From assembly GCA_019843655.1 (NCBI GenBank), contig JACDQD010000011.1, positions 11,078,604 through 11,142,603 on the forward strand: a stretch of DNA of 64,000 nucleotides. The letters run 5' to 3'. The translations under genes and the position numbers were made by a program. The stretch comes from Lethocerus indicus (Eukaryota; Arthropoda; Insecta; Hemiptera; Belostomatidae). Shown one piece after another: positions 35,581 through 46,935 of this stretch. The notes under the pieces are model-generated. The model saw only the letters and a list, made by a program, of their open reading frames with translations, had not been told where the DNA came from and did no database searches. How positions within the stretch are numbered: position 1 is the first letter of the stretch; the number at the start of each line of letters is the position of its first letter.

Positions 35581-37217
35581 CGAAATCGTGCATGGGCGAA
35601 TAAGTGGCTCTTTGTCGATTTGGGAAGGTAAAAGCTGGCTGTTAGAGGTTTACCTCTGAGGGAGGTAAGTGGGCCTGAGGACATTGTCGCCGGGAGGGGG
35701 CAGATGTACCGGGGCGTTAATGGGGTTACCGCGGGGGGCCTACGTGGAACCCAGCGGGGCGCGGCTGGGTATCAATACCTGGGCTAACTATTCGCAGGTG
35801 AGAGACGGGCTAAGACTGACTGGGAGGCGTGGGCCCCCCTCCCCCCATTGTCGCCCCCGGGACAATGATATTAACAATGGGGCACCTCGGACCCTTGTTA
35901 ACACGGCAGAGAGCAAACTGGCCAATTTGCTACCAGTTAGCCATTCACGGGTTTTTAGAATTTTTCCTCGCTATTTATAGTACATTATTGTTCGTTCTCG
36001 TACACGTGCCATGTACTCATTCAGTAAAAAACTATTGAATTGCACGTGTCCAGGATGAGCTAAATGCAACTCCATAATTGGAAAAAAAATTATTCAAGAA
36101 TCAAAATGCTGAACCTCATCCTAATACCTTCATTCACTTTTAATATATCGTTTTTTGTCCCCGCTAAAAATCAGGTATACAATCCCGGAATTTATTTAAC
36201 TTAGAGTAGCGGCGAAGCCCTTACCTAGGAGGAACTAACTGCTAGGTTTAACTTACTGTTAATTAATAATTAATACAAAATAATTAAGTTACCCGTACCT
36301 GATTTCAATATTTTTGCCTGAGTTGATACGCCGCATATATTTCTTGCTCCTAAATTCAATTTACACCACCATTCCTAGGATTGCTGTTACGATATCTGAA
36401 ATTGAGATATCTGGATATTTTGAATGTGATATCGCACAAATAGCGGTCGGAAATTCGTTTCAGGCTAATCGCAAGCGGCCGCGGGTTTACAAAAGATTTT
36501 TCCGGTATGTTTCCAGAATGTGAAAACATTTTCACGGGGGTTTTTGTACGGTCTCGGTCACGCCCGCCACTGTCCCCACGGCGGCTCTGGGCCGCCGCAC
36601 TTTTGTCCGCCTGCACATGCCGATTAACGGCATAACGTGCACGCATTTGGACGTAGGACGCGTTTTCGGTGTCGCTTTTTGCGCCGCGTATTTTCTATTA
36701 TAACGTTGTTCTGAACGGGAAAGCCGCTGCAATTATTTGCGGTCCTGAAAAGTGGGGAGGGTCAACGAAATGATGTAATCTTTCAAACGTACCCTCTCTG
36801 TTAATATCTATTTGACTATTTTTTTATCCCTTAACGTAAAATCACGAACGCTTATAAACACATTTTAATTTTATAATTATTAAACTGGTTATAGTCTAGG
36901 AATTAGTATTTTACGCAAGTTATTATTACATAGAAAATGCCTGTTTACAGTCAAATATTTAGCAAGAACTTAATATAGCTTAACAACTTATTAAGATAAT
37001 CACTGTTCTATTACCTTATTTAGTTACTTCTGCTCAATGATTTTCATCACTTCGTTTTTATTCGGATTAAATGACGTGTAATGATAGTGTATATTGCGGT
37101 AATTCTGATTGAGCTGCGTTTTGAATGAAACGAGCGAAGTGCCCACAGTCCTGGGAGCGCTCCATCTCCCCGAAGCGTAGGGATATTTACCGAGCGGTTT
37201 AAATATTGACTGGGACA
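35581..37217. other. mixed non-coding stretch
   Basis: CpG-rich at about 35640-35930 and 36440-36760, AT-rich otherwise. Around 35847-35881 CATTGT and ACAATG cores occur as an inverted pair plus a further ACAATGG, possible HMG-box sites. The minus frame at 36356-36646 and plus frames at 35669-36038 are unrecognised. Confidence 0.45.
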
Positions 37218-37350
37218 TATGGGGGTAGGGCAGGTGACAATGGTCACCCACAATGAGCGTCTCCCCGCTTTGTCCGCGGTTACCATCGTCTGGTTAACAA
37301 GCTATTTATCCCCCGGTTCCCTCGACAGACACACATGTTGCTGGCACCCT
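37218..37350 (+). repeat. local duplicate 1 (partner at 37811)
   Basis: Aligns with 37811-37955 about 590 bp downstream, same orientation. Shared blocks are GGTAGGGCAGGTGACA-like, a TGTCCGC...TTACC.TCG-like stretch, and the nearly identical ACAAGCTATTTATC, followed by GACACAC.TGTT. CAGGTG (an E-box) and ACAATG cores occur in both. The flanks differ, so it is a discrete duplicated non-coding element. Confidence 0.7.
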
Positions 37351-37810
37351 TTCTTCCCCCCACGGTACATAGTCGTGGCACCGTCTGTCGTCCCGGCAGT
37401 ACCTCATGCCACAAATTCTGGCATCTCCGGCCAGAGAGTACGATTTTGTAACCCGCTTGAACATAGTTCGGATGTAGGCAACATATTAAGAAAGCGATTC
37501 GAGGTTATATATGTTTTTAAAGTAGTGCTCGTTGTACTGTATAAGTACTTTTAATTGATCTGTTAGTGCGTAATCCCTAGAATTTCATTCGAAAAGGTGA
37601 TATAGTATATTGGATGATTAAGTTTTTAAGTTTGTCTCAGTTAATAGTCTAGAGTTCTTTTCAAGGGAGTTAGACTGAATGAATCGTTGTCGGGTTTCTT
37701 CAGGAAATTAAACGGTAACAGCTGGAGTGGCCGCTAACGTTGCTTGCGTCAGCATCACCTCCTGGTGATGTGCAGCTCCCCCCGAATATTTGTAGAATAG
37801 TTTAAAAATT

Positions 37811-37955
37811 GCCGGTAGGCCGGGCAGGTGACAGGGACTCGGACAATGTCCCCTTTGTGGTCCGCTTACCGGCTTACCGTTGGCTAGTTACAAGCTATTT
37901 ATCGGTACCTTCCCGGGGCCACGTCGTGTGCGCCGACACACGTGTTCCCGGGACT
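37811..37955 (+). repeat. local duplicate 2 (partner at 37218)
   Basis: Second copy of the 37218-37350 sequence. ACAAGCTATTTATC is unchanged; the rest has diverged with several small indels, one of them 3 nt. Open frames cross both copies but the shared frame is short, so I do not regard it as coding. Confidence 0.7.
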
Positions 37956-39780
37956 TGGACAAAGCCCACAGCGGGAGTAGGGGGTAGGACTCCCGCCCTC
38001 TCCGATATATCTTTTGGTCCCGGTGACCGTCCGCCTTTTCTCCTCCGCCTTCCCTTCTTCTCCGTTTTGGTTGCGTTTTCCCACTCTTGTCCGGGGTCCA
38101 TTCGCACCTTTTGAGGGTCACGCCTTTTTGTTGCGGTACGGATTTTGAATGCGCCCGTTTAATTTATCGTTGCCGTTCGGCCGGTTGTCGCCTTTGATAT
38201 ATGCCTGGTTGCGGTGTCGGCCGGACGCGAGGCCCCCTCCTCTGGGAATCCTTATTCGGTAGAATATTCTACCTGAATAGTTTAATATGGGAAAGATACA
38301 AAACTGAAAACACGGTGTTGAATTTGACTTCTGCCAAATGGATGGGAAACATAGTGCCATATCGCTCCTTATTATGCGGTAAATTATCCATACCAGCGTT
38401 CGTATGATTTTATGTTTCCTCCTTTGTTGGACTGGTATACCAAGTCATGTAGAATTTTCATGTCATGGACTGGGATCGTGACAAGAGTATAACTGATTTA
38501 CTTGAAGTTACTGACGTTCGGACATTGAGCCAGAAGCCGTCTGAGAATTTTCTTTTAGCGAGAATACCTACATATTAATTTTGGCTTATATAGTTATATT
38601 AGTTATCATATAGTTTAGGCAGGCAAACAGTAACATTCTGACAGTGTAACTTTTTCCTCTAGTGGACATTAGCACATGTTTTACATCGGTGTCGAGTGAA
38701 TTAAAAGTTGGACAAGAGCTGGAATATAAGAGGAGGGGATATGTGTAAGCCATTGATTATGAACTGATGATTAACTGCTTTCTAAAATTTATGAAGATGG
38801 AAAATGTTTGCGAATCGTGTTCCAAGTGACCAAATATAATTAACACCCAATTTACTGTCGGGGGATTTTGACCGGGGATTTATTTAGTGGCATTCGGCGA
38901 TCGCATTAGAGCGTATAAGCCGGCTATAAAACAAGAGGAATATTACTAAATATGTGTCTTAATTCAGTATCATAAATCTTGGAATTTTCTCCTCGTTTCT
39001 TTGCTATATTGATATGTTAATGTGAAGGATTAACCCAAATTCCTCTCACTGGAACTTTCTTTACTATTAGTTTAACTTGGTTTTAAATCGTGCTTAAAAT
39101 AAGGATCAACTGTCCAATCTAAAGTATTTATTTATGTTTCTGTTTGTTTATCCGCAACCCTTATTATCTTTTGATATAAAAGTACTATAAATTCAAAAAG
39201 TTTGAAATCGCTGTATTACTAAGCGGGGAGAGATGCATTATTATTCAGTTATATTGGGTTTGGAGACTTTCAGGCTTAGTGAACTGTGCACTTTTTAATT
39301 TCTATTCTTACTTCTGTGATACATAGGAAATGCGTGAGTTAAAAACATAATTAATTGGCATATTTGTGTCATTGATCAATAACTAATACATTTATCAGTT
39401 CTAAATGCATAGTAAACTATCGACCTTATATTAGAGAGTTGAAAGAACTGTGGTAGAATTGATTCTGAAATAATGTAGTTGGATGTATCAGATAATATAG
39501 TTTATAAATGAATAGTTGGCTTGACAAAAATTACAGACCTTTTTTCAACGATTTTATTCTTTATTCTTGTTTTCATACGTTAATCCCCCTCTGCAGTGTC
39601 ATCCTTGATATTATGTGAAACAGGTTGATCAGGGTAGTATACAAATGGCGAGCGGCTATATTCCTCAAGTTGCCCAAGCAAAAATATAATGTTAGTTAAA
39701 TATTAGGGGGTACAGTCAATTCTTACAGAGAAAATATTTACGAATCCATTAAAATAAAATTGCCAAAGATATTATTTATA
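37956..39780. other. CpG-rich end then long AT-rich stretch
   Basis: CpG-rich to about 38250, then the longest AT-rich interval of the window (about 38400-39780) with dense stops and no recognised element. Four overlapping minus frames at 37888-38360 are shadows. Confidence 0.5.
38253..38279. repeat. extended palindrome
   Basis: GGTAGAATATTCTACC (38258-38273) is a perfect 16-bp palindrome, and it is extended by TATTC on the left and GAATA on the right with one bulged T. The centre AGAATATTCT equals a head-to-head heat-shock-type unit (GAA..TTC). It could be a dimer binding site; no gene is adjacent to test this. Confidence 0.6.
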
Positions 39781-42140
39781 ATTCCGATCGGGTCCAACTC
39801 GTTCCGCAGCCACCCCAATCATCAACTCGGACTCGTTTATTTGTGCAACGCCATGTGCCAAATGTTACCCTGGCAAAATGTTCCTTCCCCTTTTTTTCGT
39901 CGCGGGGCCTGTTATTATTTCAAATGCTGAAAGCTTCGAGCGCTGCATAATTTCGTCCGTTCACGTGCACCGTGGGGAACGGGTCACAAAGGAAGTATCT
40001 GGAAACGCGATGACGCTGTCAGCGTCCTTTGTCCGATCCTCTCCCATCACGGAGATAACGTGCCCGGGGAAGGGGCGTAACCCTCCGTTTGTTCTTCCGT
40101 GAGTACACTTTGAACAGCGTATAATTTTAATTTCACTTATTCCGAATGGTTTTGACACTTCAAAAGACCCCCCTTCGAACCCTCGGTTTGAATATTTAAT
40201 TATCGTTTTTACATTTACCCGCGATTAAAAAACCATCTGTAAGAATGTTCGATGAACGGTTAAGAGTGTTGATCGAAATTATACAGTTTTGCAATATAAT
40301 TTTCGTCTCATAATAAACAGATGTATTCTGAGAACATGATACTGCTTTTTTACAGGCAATTATTTCTTTGCTGTGGACAAAAAGCAGTGCAGAAATGATA
40401 ATTTTTATTAAGTGCATACATTATTATTTCTCATGAGGGAACAAATTTCCTTGGTATGAAGGGAAATAAATAACGAAAATGGACGCCTAAAGGACACAAT
40501 TGAAGTTTTCCTAAGCGGACTCTTCTATTTTGAATTTCCTCTCCTTTGTCGATGTGTCACCTTCCGTTTTAAAAGGTTAGGTTTGAAGTGACGGGTTGAG
40601 TGTTTGTTTCGGCCAGGTGGGGAGAGCGACCGAATTATGTTTTTCCTGAGGTTTATCGAAAATCTGGTGGCCAGAAGAAAGCACCGGGGCCAAGCTAAAC
40701 CCCGAAGTATCGGGGCTTCCGAAGTATTTGTTTGTTTGTGACGTCGAGATGGAATGTAGGTCGTCGGGTTGACAGCGAGGAGTGTTCGGCCTGGGACAGT
40801 ACGCTGCCAGGTATATAGGTTGCTGTCGACGTTTTAGTAGATCATTTACTTTTAATTTCAAAAATTATAAAATCTAAATGATTCTAGTTCTTCAGTCGGT
40901 GTCAGAATAATTGTTAAATTACGGGGAAATCGTTTCTAGAACACGGAAACCATCCGTGTTTGTTTTTAGTGTTGTGTAATCCAAAACAGTATGTTGCGCC
41001 ATCAATGGCATCCCCATCGATCGTAATCCCCCGAATATAATACAGAAGATAGCCAGTCAGCTCTAAGGCCGATAATAAGCTTTAAACTTCAAATCCATAA
41101 CATATTTACGGATTAGCTCGGGGAACACAATCTCGGCACATGTAGTGGCACCGCGGGGTGCCATATGGGGTTGGGGTCCTCGGCACAATGCCGGGGGCGG
41201 TCTCAACCCCTCACGCAACCCTTTTGTACGCCCAGGCTATCTCCTAATCATCTCAACTGTTCCCTCAAATCTAATTATCCGTCCGGGTTTATTATACGGA
41301 TTCGGTATTCATCGGCCGATCCCCCCGGCTTTTCGAGTTCCCCATATGCCCGCGTACCCTCAGGACACAACAGTTACAGTTCTCGATCCCCCTTACGGTT
41401 TACATCTCATTCCGGCAGTCCTCGCGACCGTTTTTTGTTCAATGCCAACTTCCATCCCCCTCCCCCTTCTTCTGTGTACATTGAAAATTAACGCTGTCCA
41501 TTGAAGGGGGGCGGGTCGGAACGAATGTTGCGAGTTTGGCGTATACAATTATTTCGGGGGACCGAGGCCCCTCCTAAATCGGGGGGCGGTTCCCCATTCG
41601 ATGCTCCTATTCGGGCGAGCCAATGCGATTTTGATGAACTCCGCCCGATAGGGTAGTTTCTTCCGTTGAATTCGGACTTTATTGAATTTCCGAATGAAAG
41701 CTCTCGAACTTAAAACAGCATGTGGGCACCCCGCTGTCGCGTTAGTGAACCGGACATTTGCAGTGATTACGATCTCTATTTTTATTCATTTCGACTTCAG
41801 TTCTTTAAACTGCCAATTCGGATTTTGTATTGCGATGTATGGAGGAAGGAAAATGCAATTCATAAATGTTAGCTACGTGATCGTTCATCTTTCTTCCTAT
41901 TGCGCAATGTATATAATACGGGGGAGATGGATGGCCCCAGGCAGTGTAATTTACTGGTTCAATTCCCGCTTTCCAAGATGCTGTGTAGTAGTTAGCAAGT
42001 GCTTGGCATACGATCGTTCCACATAAATTCCTCAGTAGTATTATAGTTCGTAAGATTAAATTAAAGTTATTTAATTGTCAAAGGTATGACTAACTGTCCA
42101 TGTCATGTCGGACATGTCTGTGTGGACGGATCTACTTTTG
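39781..42140. other. mixed non-coding stretch
   Basis: CpG-rich at about 39780-40100 and 41120-41660, balanced at 40580-40860, AT-rich elsewhere. The minus frame 40577-40861 and the plus frames 41145-41504 and 41682-42026 are each about 95-119 codons; I searched their translations for known motifs and found none. Confidence 0.4.
40940..40960. repeat. small perfect hairpin
   Basis: AACACGGA, a 5-nt spacer, then TCCGTGTT, followed shortly by a T-rich run. Stem of eight base pairs. Function unknown. Confidence 0.5.
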
Positions 42141-42228
42141 TGTTTCATTTCATTTTTCTCTAATATTCATTTTCTGTTTGCAGGTGAGTGCAGTCTCTAG
42201 CAGTTTGTCCGTCTCTTTGCCTGTAAGT
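42141..42228 (+). promoter_or_regulatory. candidate recursive splice site with RS-exon
   Basis: A 30-nt pyrimidine-rich tract ends TTTGCAG (AG 42182-42183) and is fused to GTGAGT (42184-42189), the ratchet-site layout. A second donor, CCT before GTAAGT, follows at 42223-42228, so 42184-42222 would be a 39-nt (13-codon) RS-exon. In the plus frame the micro-exon reads V-S-A-V-S-S-S-L-S-V-S-L-P, and that frame continues open to 42414, so a longer alternative exon is also possible. The match in design to the site at 8800 (same strand, second donor at nearly the same distance) raises confidence that this is not chance. Confidence 0.4.
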
Positions 42229-42944
42229 AAATTCCATTTAATAGCGCGTTATTTTGGCCGCAGTCGACACGAGGTCGCGTATTATTATTTATTGTGCTTT
42301 ACCAGCCGTTCGTTTTCGGCCCGACAGGCACGTTTGTCCGTCGCGGCCGAACGTGTCTTTAATCGAGTCCGGACCGGCCGACTGATGCAATATGAGCCCG
42401 TCCTCGACCGATAAAAACTCAGTGACGCATCACGATTTGCTTCCTGATCGACATTGATCGAACGTGCGATTTGGTCGATTGCCGGCTGCCCTTAGTTTGA
42501 ACTGTTGCCTAATCATTTTTCGCCCACTGTGCTTCATCTGTGGTTACCGATATTCTGACCGTAAAAGGTACAATAGTCAATTTCGGCCAATCCGGCCAAT
42601 GCCAACCGAATTCATGACGAAATTCACGTTCTTTTCGATAATTCGAGAATTTCCAATAAATTCGTCCAAATACTCTGAATACAGTGTCTGGAAAACTATA
42701 AAGGCGTGCAGATTAAAACTTTGATTTATGAACCAAATTAAACTTAAATTTATTTAGTCTAAAATTAACAACCTACATGCAACATGCAGGTTATGCGATA
42801 TGCAATGTTTTTATTAGTTAGATGCCACTTATTTTCACAGTTGGGTAATATAATATACATCATCAGCCATGATGGGTTGTACAAACAAAAATTACCGACA
42901 CAACTTAAGTGATGGGCACATTGAATAGGCGATTAACTGCTATG
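42229..42944. other. CpG-rich block then AT-rich stretch
   Basis: CpG-rich to about 42640 with unrecognised frames (42100-42414, 42464-42724), then AT-rich. Around 42774-42793 a short imperfect palindrome contains ATGCA twice. Confidence 0.45.
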
Positions 42945-43257
42945 CAGGTGTGTAGTATTCAAAAATTTCCTTGGGCCCGAATTATTATCTAGAAGTTATT
43001 CCTTACATAGGAAACATTCGTGTTCCACTTTCAGTGTGTCTCCGTTATAGTTTTCCGCTGTCCTTCTTTTTCGAGTTTAAGGAAAGACGCCGTACCACAG
43101 CTGCTCCAGGCATTTAATTCGAATTTAACCGTACCCTTTTACCAAATCGGTCTTACCCTTTGACGGGTCCCATTGTGGGATTTCGGTCGAGAGTTTCCAT
43201 TTAGGCCCTTTTCCTCCGTATCTCTTAAAATTGGGATTTGCGGCCTCACTCGTCTCG
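42945..43257 (+). repeat. tandem duplicate unit 1 (313 bp)
   Basis: First unit of an imperfect two-copy tandem. It starts CAGGTGTGTAGTATTC and ends at CTCGTCTCG. It aligns end to end with the next unit with many substitutions and small indels, so the duplication is old. The best retained blocks are AACCGTACCCTTTTACCAAA and CCCATTGTGGGATTTCG. Indels break any shared reading frame, so it is non-coding. Confidence 0.85.
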
Positions 43258-43573
43258 CAGGTGTATAATACTCAAATAGCTTCCTCGTGCCTAAATTATT
43301 TTCTAACATTTATTCCTTATATACGAATCATTCGTGTCCCACTTTCAACGTTTCTGTCCGTTATTCTTTTCCGCCATTTTTTTTCCTAGCAATCGTCTAA
43401 CGAAAGATACTGTCCTCCAGCTGCTCCGAGCGTTTAATTCGACTTTAACCGTACCCTTTTACCAAATCGGCCTTACCTTCCGTCGAGTCCCATTGTGGGA
43501 TTTCGTCGAGAGTTTCGACGTCGGCCCTTTTCCTCTGTATCTCTTAAATTGGGATTTGCAGCTTCACTCGTCT
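43258..43573 (+). repeat. tandem duplicate unit 2 (about 313 bp)
   Basis: Second unit, starting CAGGTGTATAATACTC. The conserved blocks are the same as in unit 1: a near-identical stretch of about 31 bp around TACCCTTTTACCAAATCGG, the palindromic TCCCATTGTGGGA, and CCCTTTTCCTC.GTATCTCTTAAA. The long plus frame 43334-43855 begins inside this unit and is not preserved in unit 1, so I do not call it a gene. Confidence 0.85.
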
Positions 43574-45636
43574 TTAAATACCCTACTTACTCCCGGCGTT
43601 CGTTTGTTCGGAAACCCTTTCAAGAATGGGAGCGGTAAAAGGAATCGGGGCCCGGGAGCCGCGCTCCCGGTTTCTGTGAGTTCTATGGGCTTAATATTAA
43701 GCCCGTTTGCGGGCCAGGTAAGGGGGCCCCGAGCCCCATTGTGCCCGCCCGGGACACCCGCCCATTCTGATGTCAATCACGCGACGCACACGGCAGGGGG
43801 AGCGGGCGCCGCCCGCCCTACAGCCCGAATCAAACCTAATAGGCGAATTATCTAATACTGTGTCGGAGAGCCGCGTCATTACGTCTTCGACTGGGGACGC
43901 ATCTGCCCGATCGCACGCCAAATTAACTCCGAGGGCCGTCTAATCTCCGGGGCATTAAAATCCGGGCCCGGGTACTTGATCTTGTTTGCGTTCGGTTTAT
44001 CGAGGGTTCCGATTTCGGTTCCCACCGCGGTTTTCCGGATGATAAGAGAATAATAGGTTCTAAACTGGTGGAGTACATACGGCCCTTGCGGCTTTTAGAA
44101 ACTCGTCGAGCAGATTGCGTAAACCCGCTCCGGGAAATAGGGAAGTGGGACTTAGGAGCTTTAATAGGTAACGCGACTCTGTTACGCAAATAATAAATAA
44201 ATACAAATAAATTAAATAGACTGATTTTTCACTGGTGTCAGTGAAACTTGTAGTTCAACCCAACTTTTTCAAATATGTCGTTGTTTTTAAGATTTAGTAC
44301 ACGTAATAATTAAAAACATATTTTTTGGTAATACTAGATTCGACCTAGATATATTTTATCTGAGCCAGTACACTTGTATTCAACTTCATTGTCATATTGA
44401 TACTGTGTAGAGAGTGCTAATTGATAACTATTCAATGTATCGATAAATATTTTGACAAACTACCACTGACATTCGGAAAGACAATGACGCCTACATCGCT
44501 TATGATACTGATACAGGGTTTCCATTATTATTAAAATCTTCGACGGGCCTACCTACGGCCATAGGACGGGTACGCCCACACGCGGTAAGTCCACATTTCG
44601 GTCCGATACCTATACCCTTGTCGTACGAGGGGAATGTGAAAACCGGAGCGCTTAAAACTAGAACCCCAGAAGAGCTGGCCAGATTAATATCACGAAACCA
44701 GTCCGAGTCTCCGATACCGGACACCTCGGCTTAATGGGAAGCCCTATTAGGGCCCTCCGGGAGCCGGGGCGGAGGCCGGCCGAGATTCGGAGAAACTCTT
44801 ATACAATCGTGCCGGGTAACACGAGGCGGCCCCCCCCCGCCACGGGGATAATTTGACGCCGTTAATTCGATAAAGGAGGGCAATTAGTCAAAGCCTGTGG
44901 CCGGCCGGCATCGCCGCCCGTTTAATCATACCGCCGATCGGAGCGGTTTCTGAAAGTTCCGCCCGATTAAAGCCCCCTCCGTTTAATCCGTTTCGATACT
45001 TTTCAGTTTGTCGCGAAAAAGGCGGTCGCCAACCTTTCCGTCCTCGCTAAACTCAAATTTTTGAATATTCTGACCACTTAATGATCTTGTCCATAAGAGT
45101 AACATTCTAAATACGTAATTGTGCTTATGCTTATTTTTTCGCTTCAAGTGATTTGCAAAAAAAATGACATAAAAATGAACGCGGATGTATTCATTATGAA
45201 AAATGCGAAAAGAAAAACATTTTAAATTTCATAACAGAAACAGAGTAGGGAGAAGCACTGTACGCTCCCGGCGGGCTTCGTTTTGTCACAATTTCGCGAA
45301 CGCTCGCGCGGCGGCAGCTGGCGTTTAAATGGTGATTCGGTGACGATTTATTTTATATCGTAATCGGAGATAAACTCTGGCGCCCTGGGCGGCAGATGCG
45401 AGCCGGAGCCCCACGGTAACACTTTTCACAGGAGCTGGGGACTTCGGCGGAATATTTCGTTCGCGATTCCGAGCGCAAAGTCGTGCGCCCGCGTGATTTC
45501 ATCGTCAATTTTCGACGGGGCCTCGTCGAAATGTGAAAATTCCGCGTTCCTAAAAAGTTCACGCTTCTCGTTTCAAATGCCAAAGTTACAATACAAAGTT
45601 AATAAACTCAAATGTGTTTAGAGACACCTCTATCAC

Positions 45637-45639
<3 letters not shown>
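43574..45639. other. CpG-rich blocks around AT-rich gap
   Basis: CpG-rich at 43600-44000, about 44500-45060 and 45240-45560; AT-rich at about 44200-44500 and 45060-45240. A second DREF-like TATCGATA lies at 44438-44445. Frames in this interval are shadows of low stop density. Confidence 0.45.

Positions 45640-45687
<48 letters not shown>
45640..45687. repeat. (TA)24 microsatellite
   Basis: Forty-eight uninterrupted nucleotides of TA units. Highly mutable and DNA-unwinding prone; its length may be assembly-dependent. Confidence 0.97.
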
Positions 45688-45692
<5 letters not shown>

Positions 45693-45908
45693 TCATAGGT
45701 ATTTCATTTTACCCTTTGTTCTTCCATTTCATTAACTGTGGTTATATCATACGTAAAGAATTACTAATAAGGCGAACTGTTGCCATCTATATTTGCTGTA
45801 ATTTACGTGTGCAGCATGAATTGGCATTTACTGTGCACTTACAGGAAGGTATCGTATTTGTCCTTTCCTTTCAGTGTTCATCAGGAGTAATGGGTATTTT
45901 TTAGTTCC

Positions 45909-46656
45909 TTACTTTCGGTGGTGTACTGTTTGCCTGTGATTTGTATTACATTTGTTCTTCGGCTGAGTTCTCCATGGCATTTCCCGCGAATGTCGTCCTC
46001 GAACACTGTTCCAGTGGACGAGGCTTGCTCTTAATTTGTTGTCTCGGCTCAGGAATCTAGAAGAGGGGAAAAAGCCCCGCTCGTTAGCCATCTATCGGTC
46101 CGCCCATCCGGGGAAACTGATGAAAAAAAAGTCCATCCTGCATACTGTGCCCGATCGCTTTGTAATGTCCCTTAAGTAGTTCGTCGGGCGGTGGAATAGA
46201 TACTGGTGACGCCTGCATCGGTCCGTCCTCGCAGATAATACCATCTGTCGACAGCCCGGCTTCCAGTCTTCATCGTCGGTCGCGAGGTCAATCTCTAGAG
46301 CGGAGAGTCCCCGTGCACTTTCGGTCCGTTCTGTTTTTGCGAAGCTCGCCGCTCGGGCTGTGTACAGCGGATATTATCGGCTTCCTCTCGGGGCTTCCCT
46401 ATATGGCGCCACTGGAAGGTCCTGAGCACCGAGCCCCGGTCGTATTGTCAATCAAAGGCCGAGTCCGCAACGTCTGAGCTTCATCGACTTCACTTAAGGA
46501 CACAATGCTCGACTCTGTCTGTATTTTAGACTCTCGTTCTCTAAAATGGCAATTTAGATTAGACCTCGGATGGTTTTCTGATGTTTGTACTGGCGTCGCG
46601 AGTGTTCGGTCTTTTGCTATGCAAAATATATTAACAATAGAATTAAAACATATCAT
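45909..46656 (-). pseudogene. possible decayed coding relic or transcribed exon
   Basis: This block has balanced composition unlike the AT/CpG mosaic around it. On the minus strand one reading frame runs about 250 codons interrupted by only four stops (none TAA); pieces of a second frame fill in between, as in a frameshifted relic. Translations are rich in charged residues, e.g. the parts reading S-L-S-E-V-D-E-A-Q and P-P-P-D-E-L-L-K-G-H-Y. An acceptor-like TTTTGCATAG is near 46618 and a donor-like GAAA/GTAAGG near 45914. I recognise no family. Alternatives are a non-coding transcript exon or plain unique sequence. Confidence 0.2.
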
Positions 46657-46723
46657 ACACTATATAAAGCACTAAAATGGATTTACTTACGTTTTGGATT
46701 CGCCTTTAATGTAAATATTTTTA

Positions 46724-46922
46724 CCGTAGATTTCGTGTGTTTCCGCTCCTCTCGCTGATTTGGTCTTTTGTTAGACCCGTTTCGGCTGCTCGCAATCTTC
46801 AGTAGCGGTGTTAGCACTTCTGGCACTTTGTATAAAGACCAAACCAGGGAGAGGAGACAGAAACACACGAAATCTACGGTATTCCAACTCCTCGCAGACC
46901 ACAAAACAGGTATTTTGAACAA
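46724..46922 (+). mobile_element. foldback-like repeat, copy D
   Basis: Plus-oriented 199-bp copy with perfect 13-bp flanking repeats GTAAATATTTTTA (46711-46723 and 46923-46935). It starts CCGTAGATTTCGTG exactly as copy B does and ends CAGGTATTTTGAACAA. The first arm with its CCGTTTCGGCTGCTC core is full length, the second arm is short and begins at TAAAGACCAAACC, the same junction as in copy A. Tail GGTATTCCAACTCCTCGCAG is nearly identical to copy B, so this copy is young. Confidence 0.9.
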
Positions 46923-46935
46923 GTAAATATTTTTA

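Noticed and set aside
40940..40960. Hairpin plus T-run resembling a bacterial terminator
   Set aside because: The window is evidently eukaryotic and no gene ends here, so a rho-independent terminator makes no sense.
43334..43855. 173-codon plus-strand frame
   Set aside because: It begins inside the second unit of the 313-bp tandem, and the first unit does not keep the frame because of indels; the rest is GC-rich with mirror frames on the minus strand.
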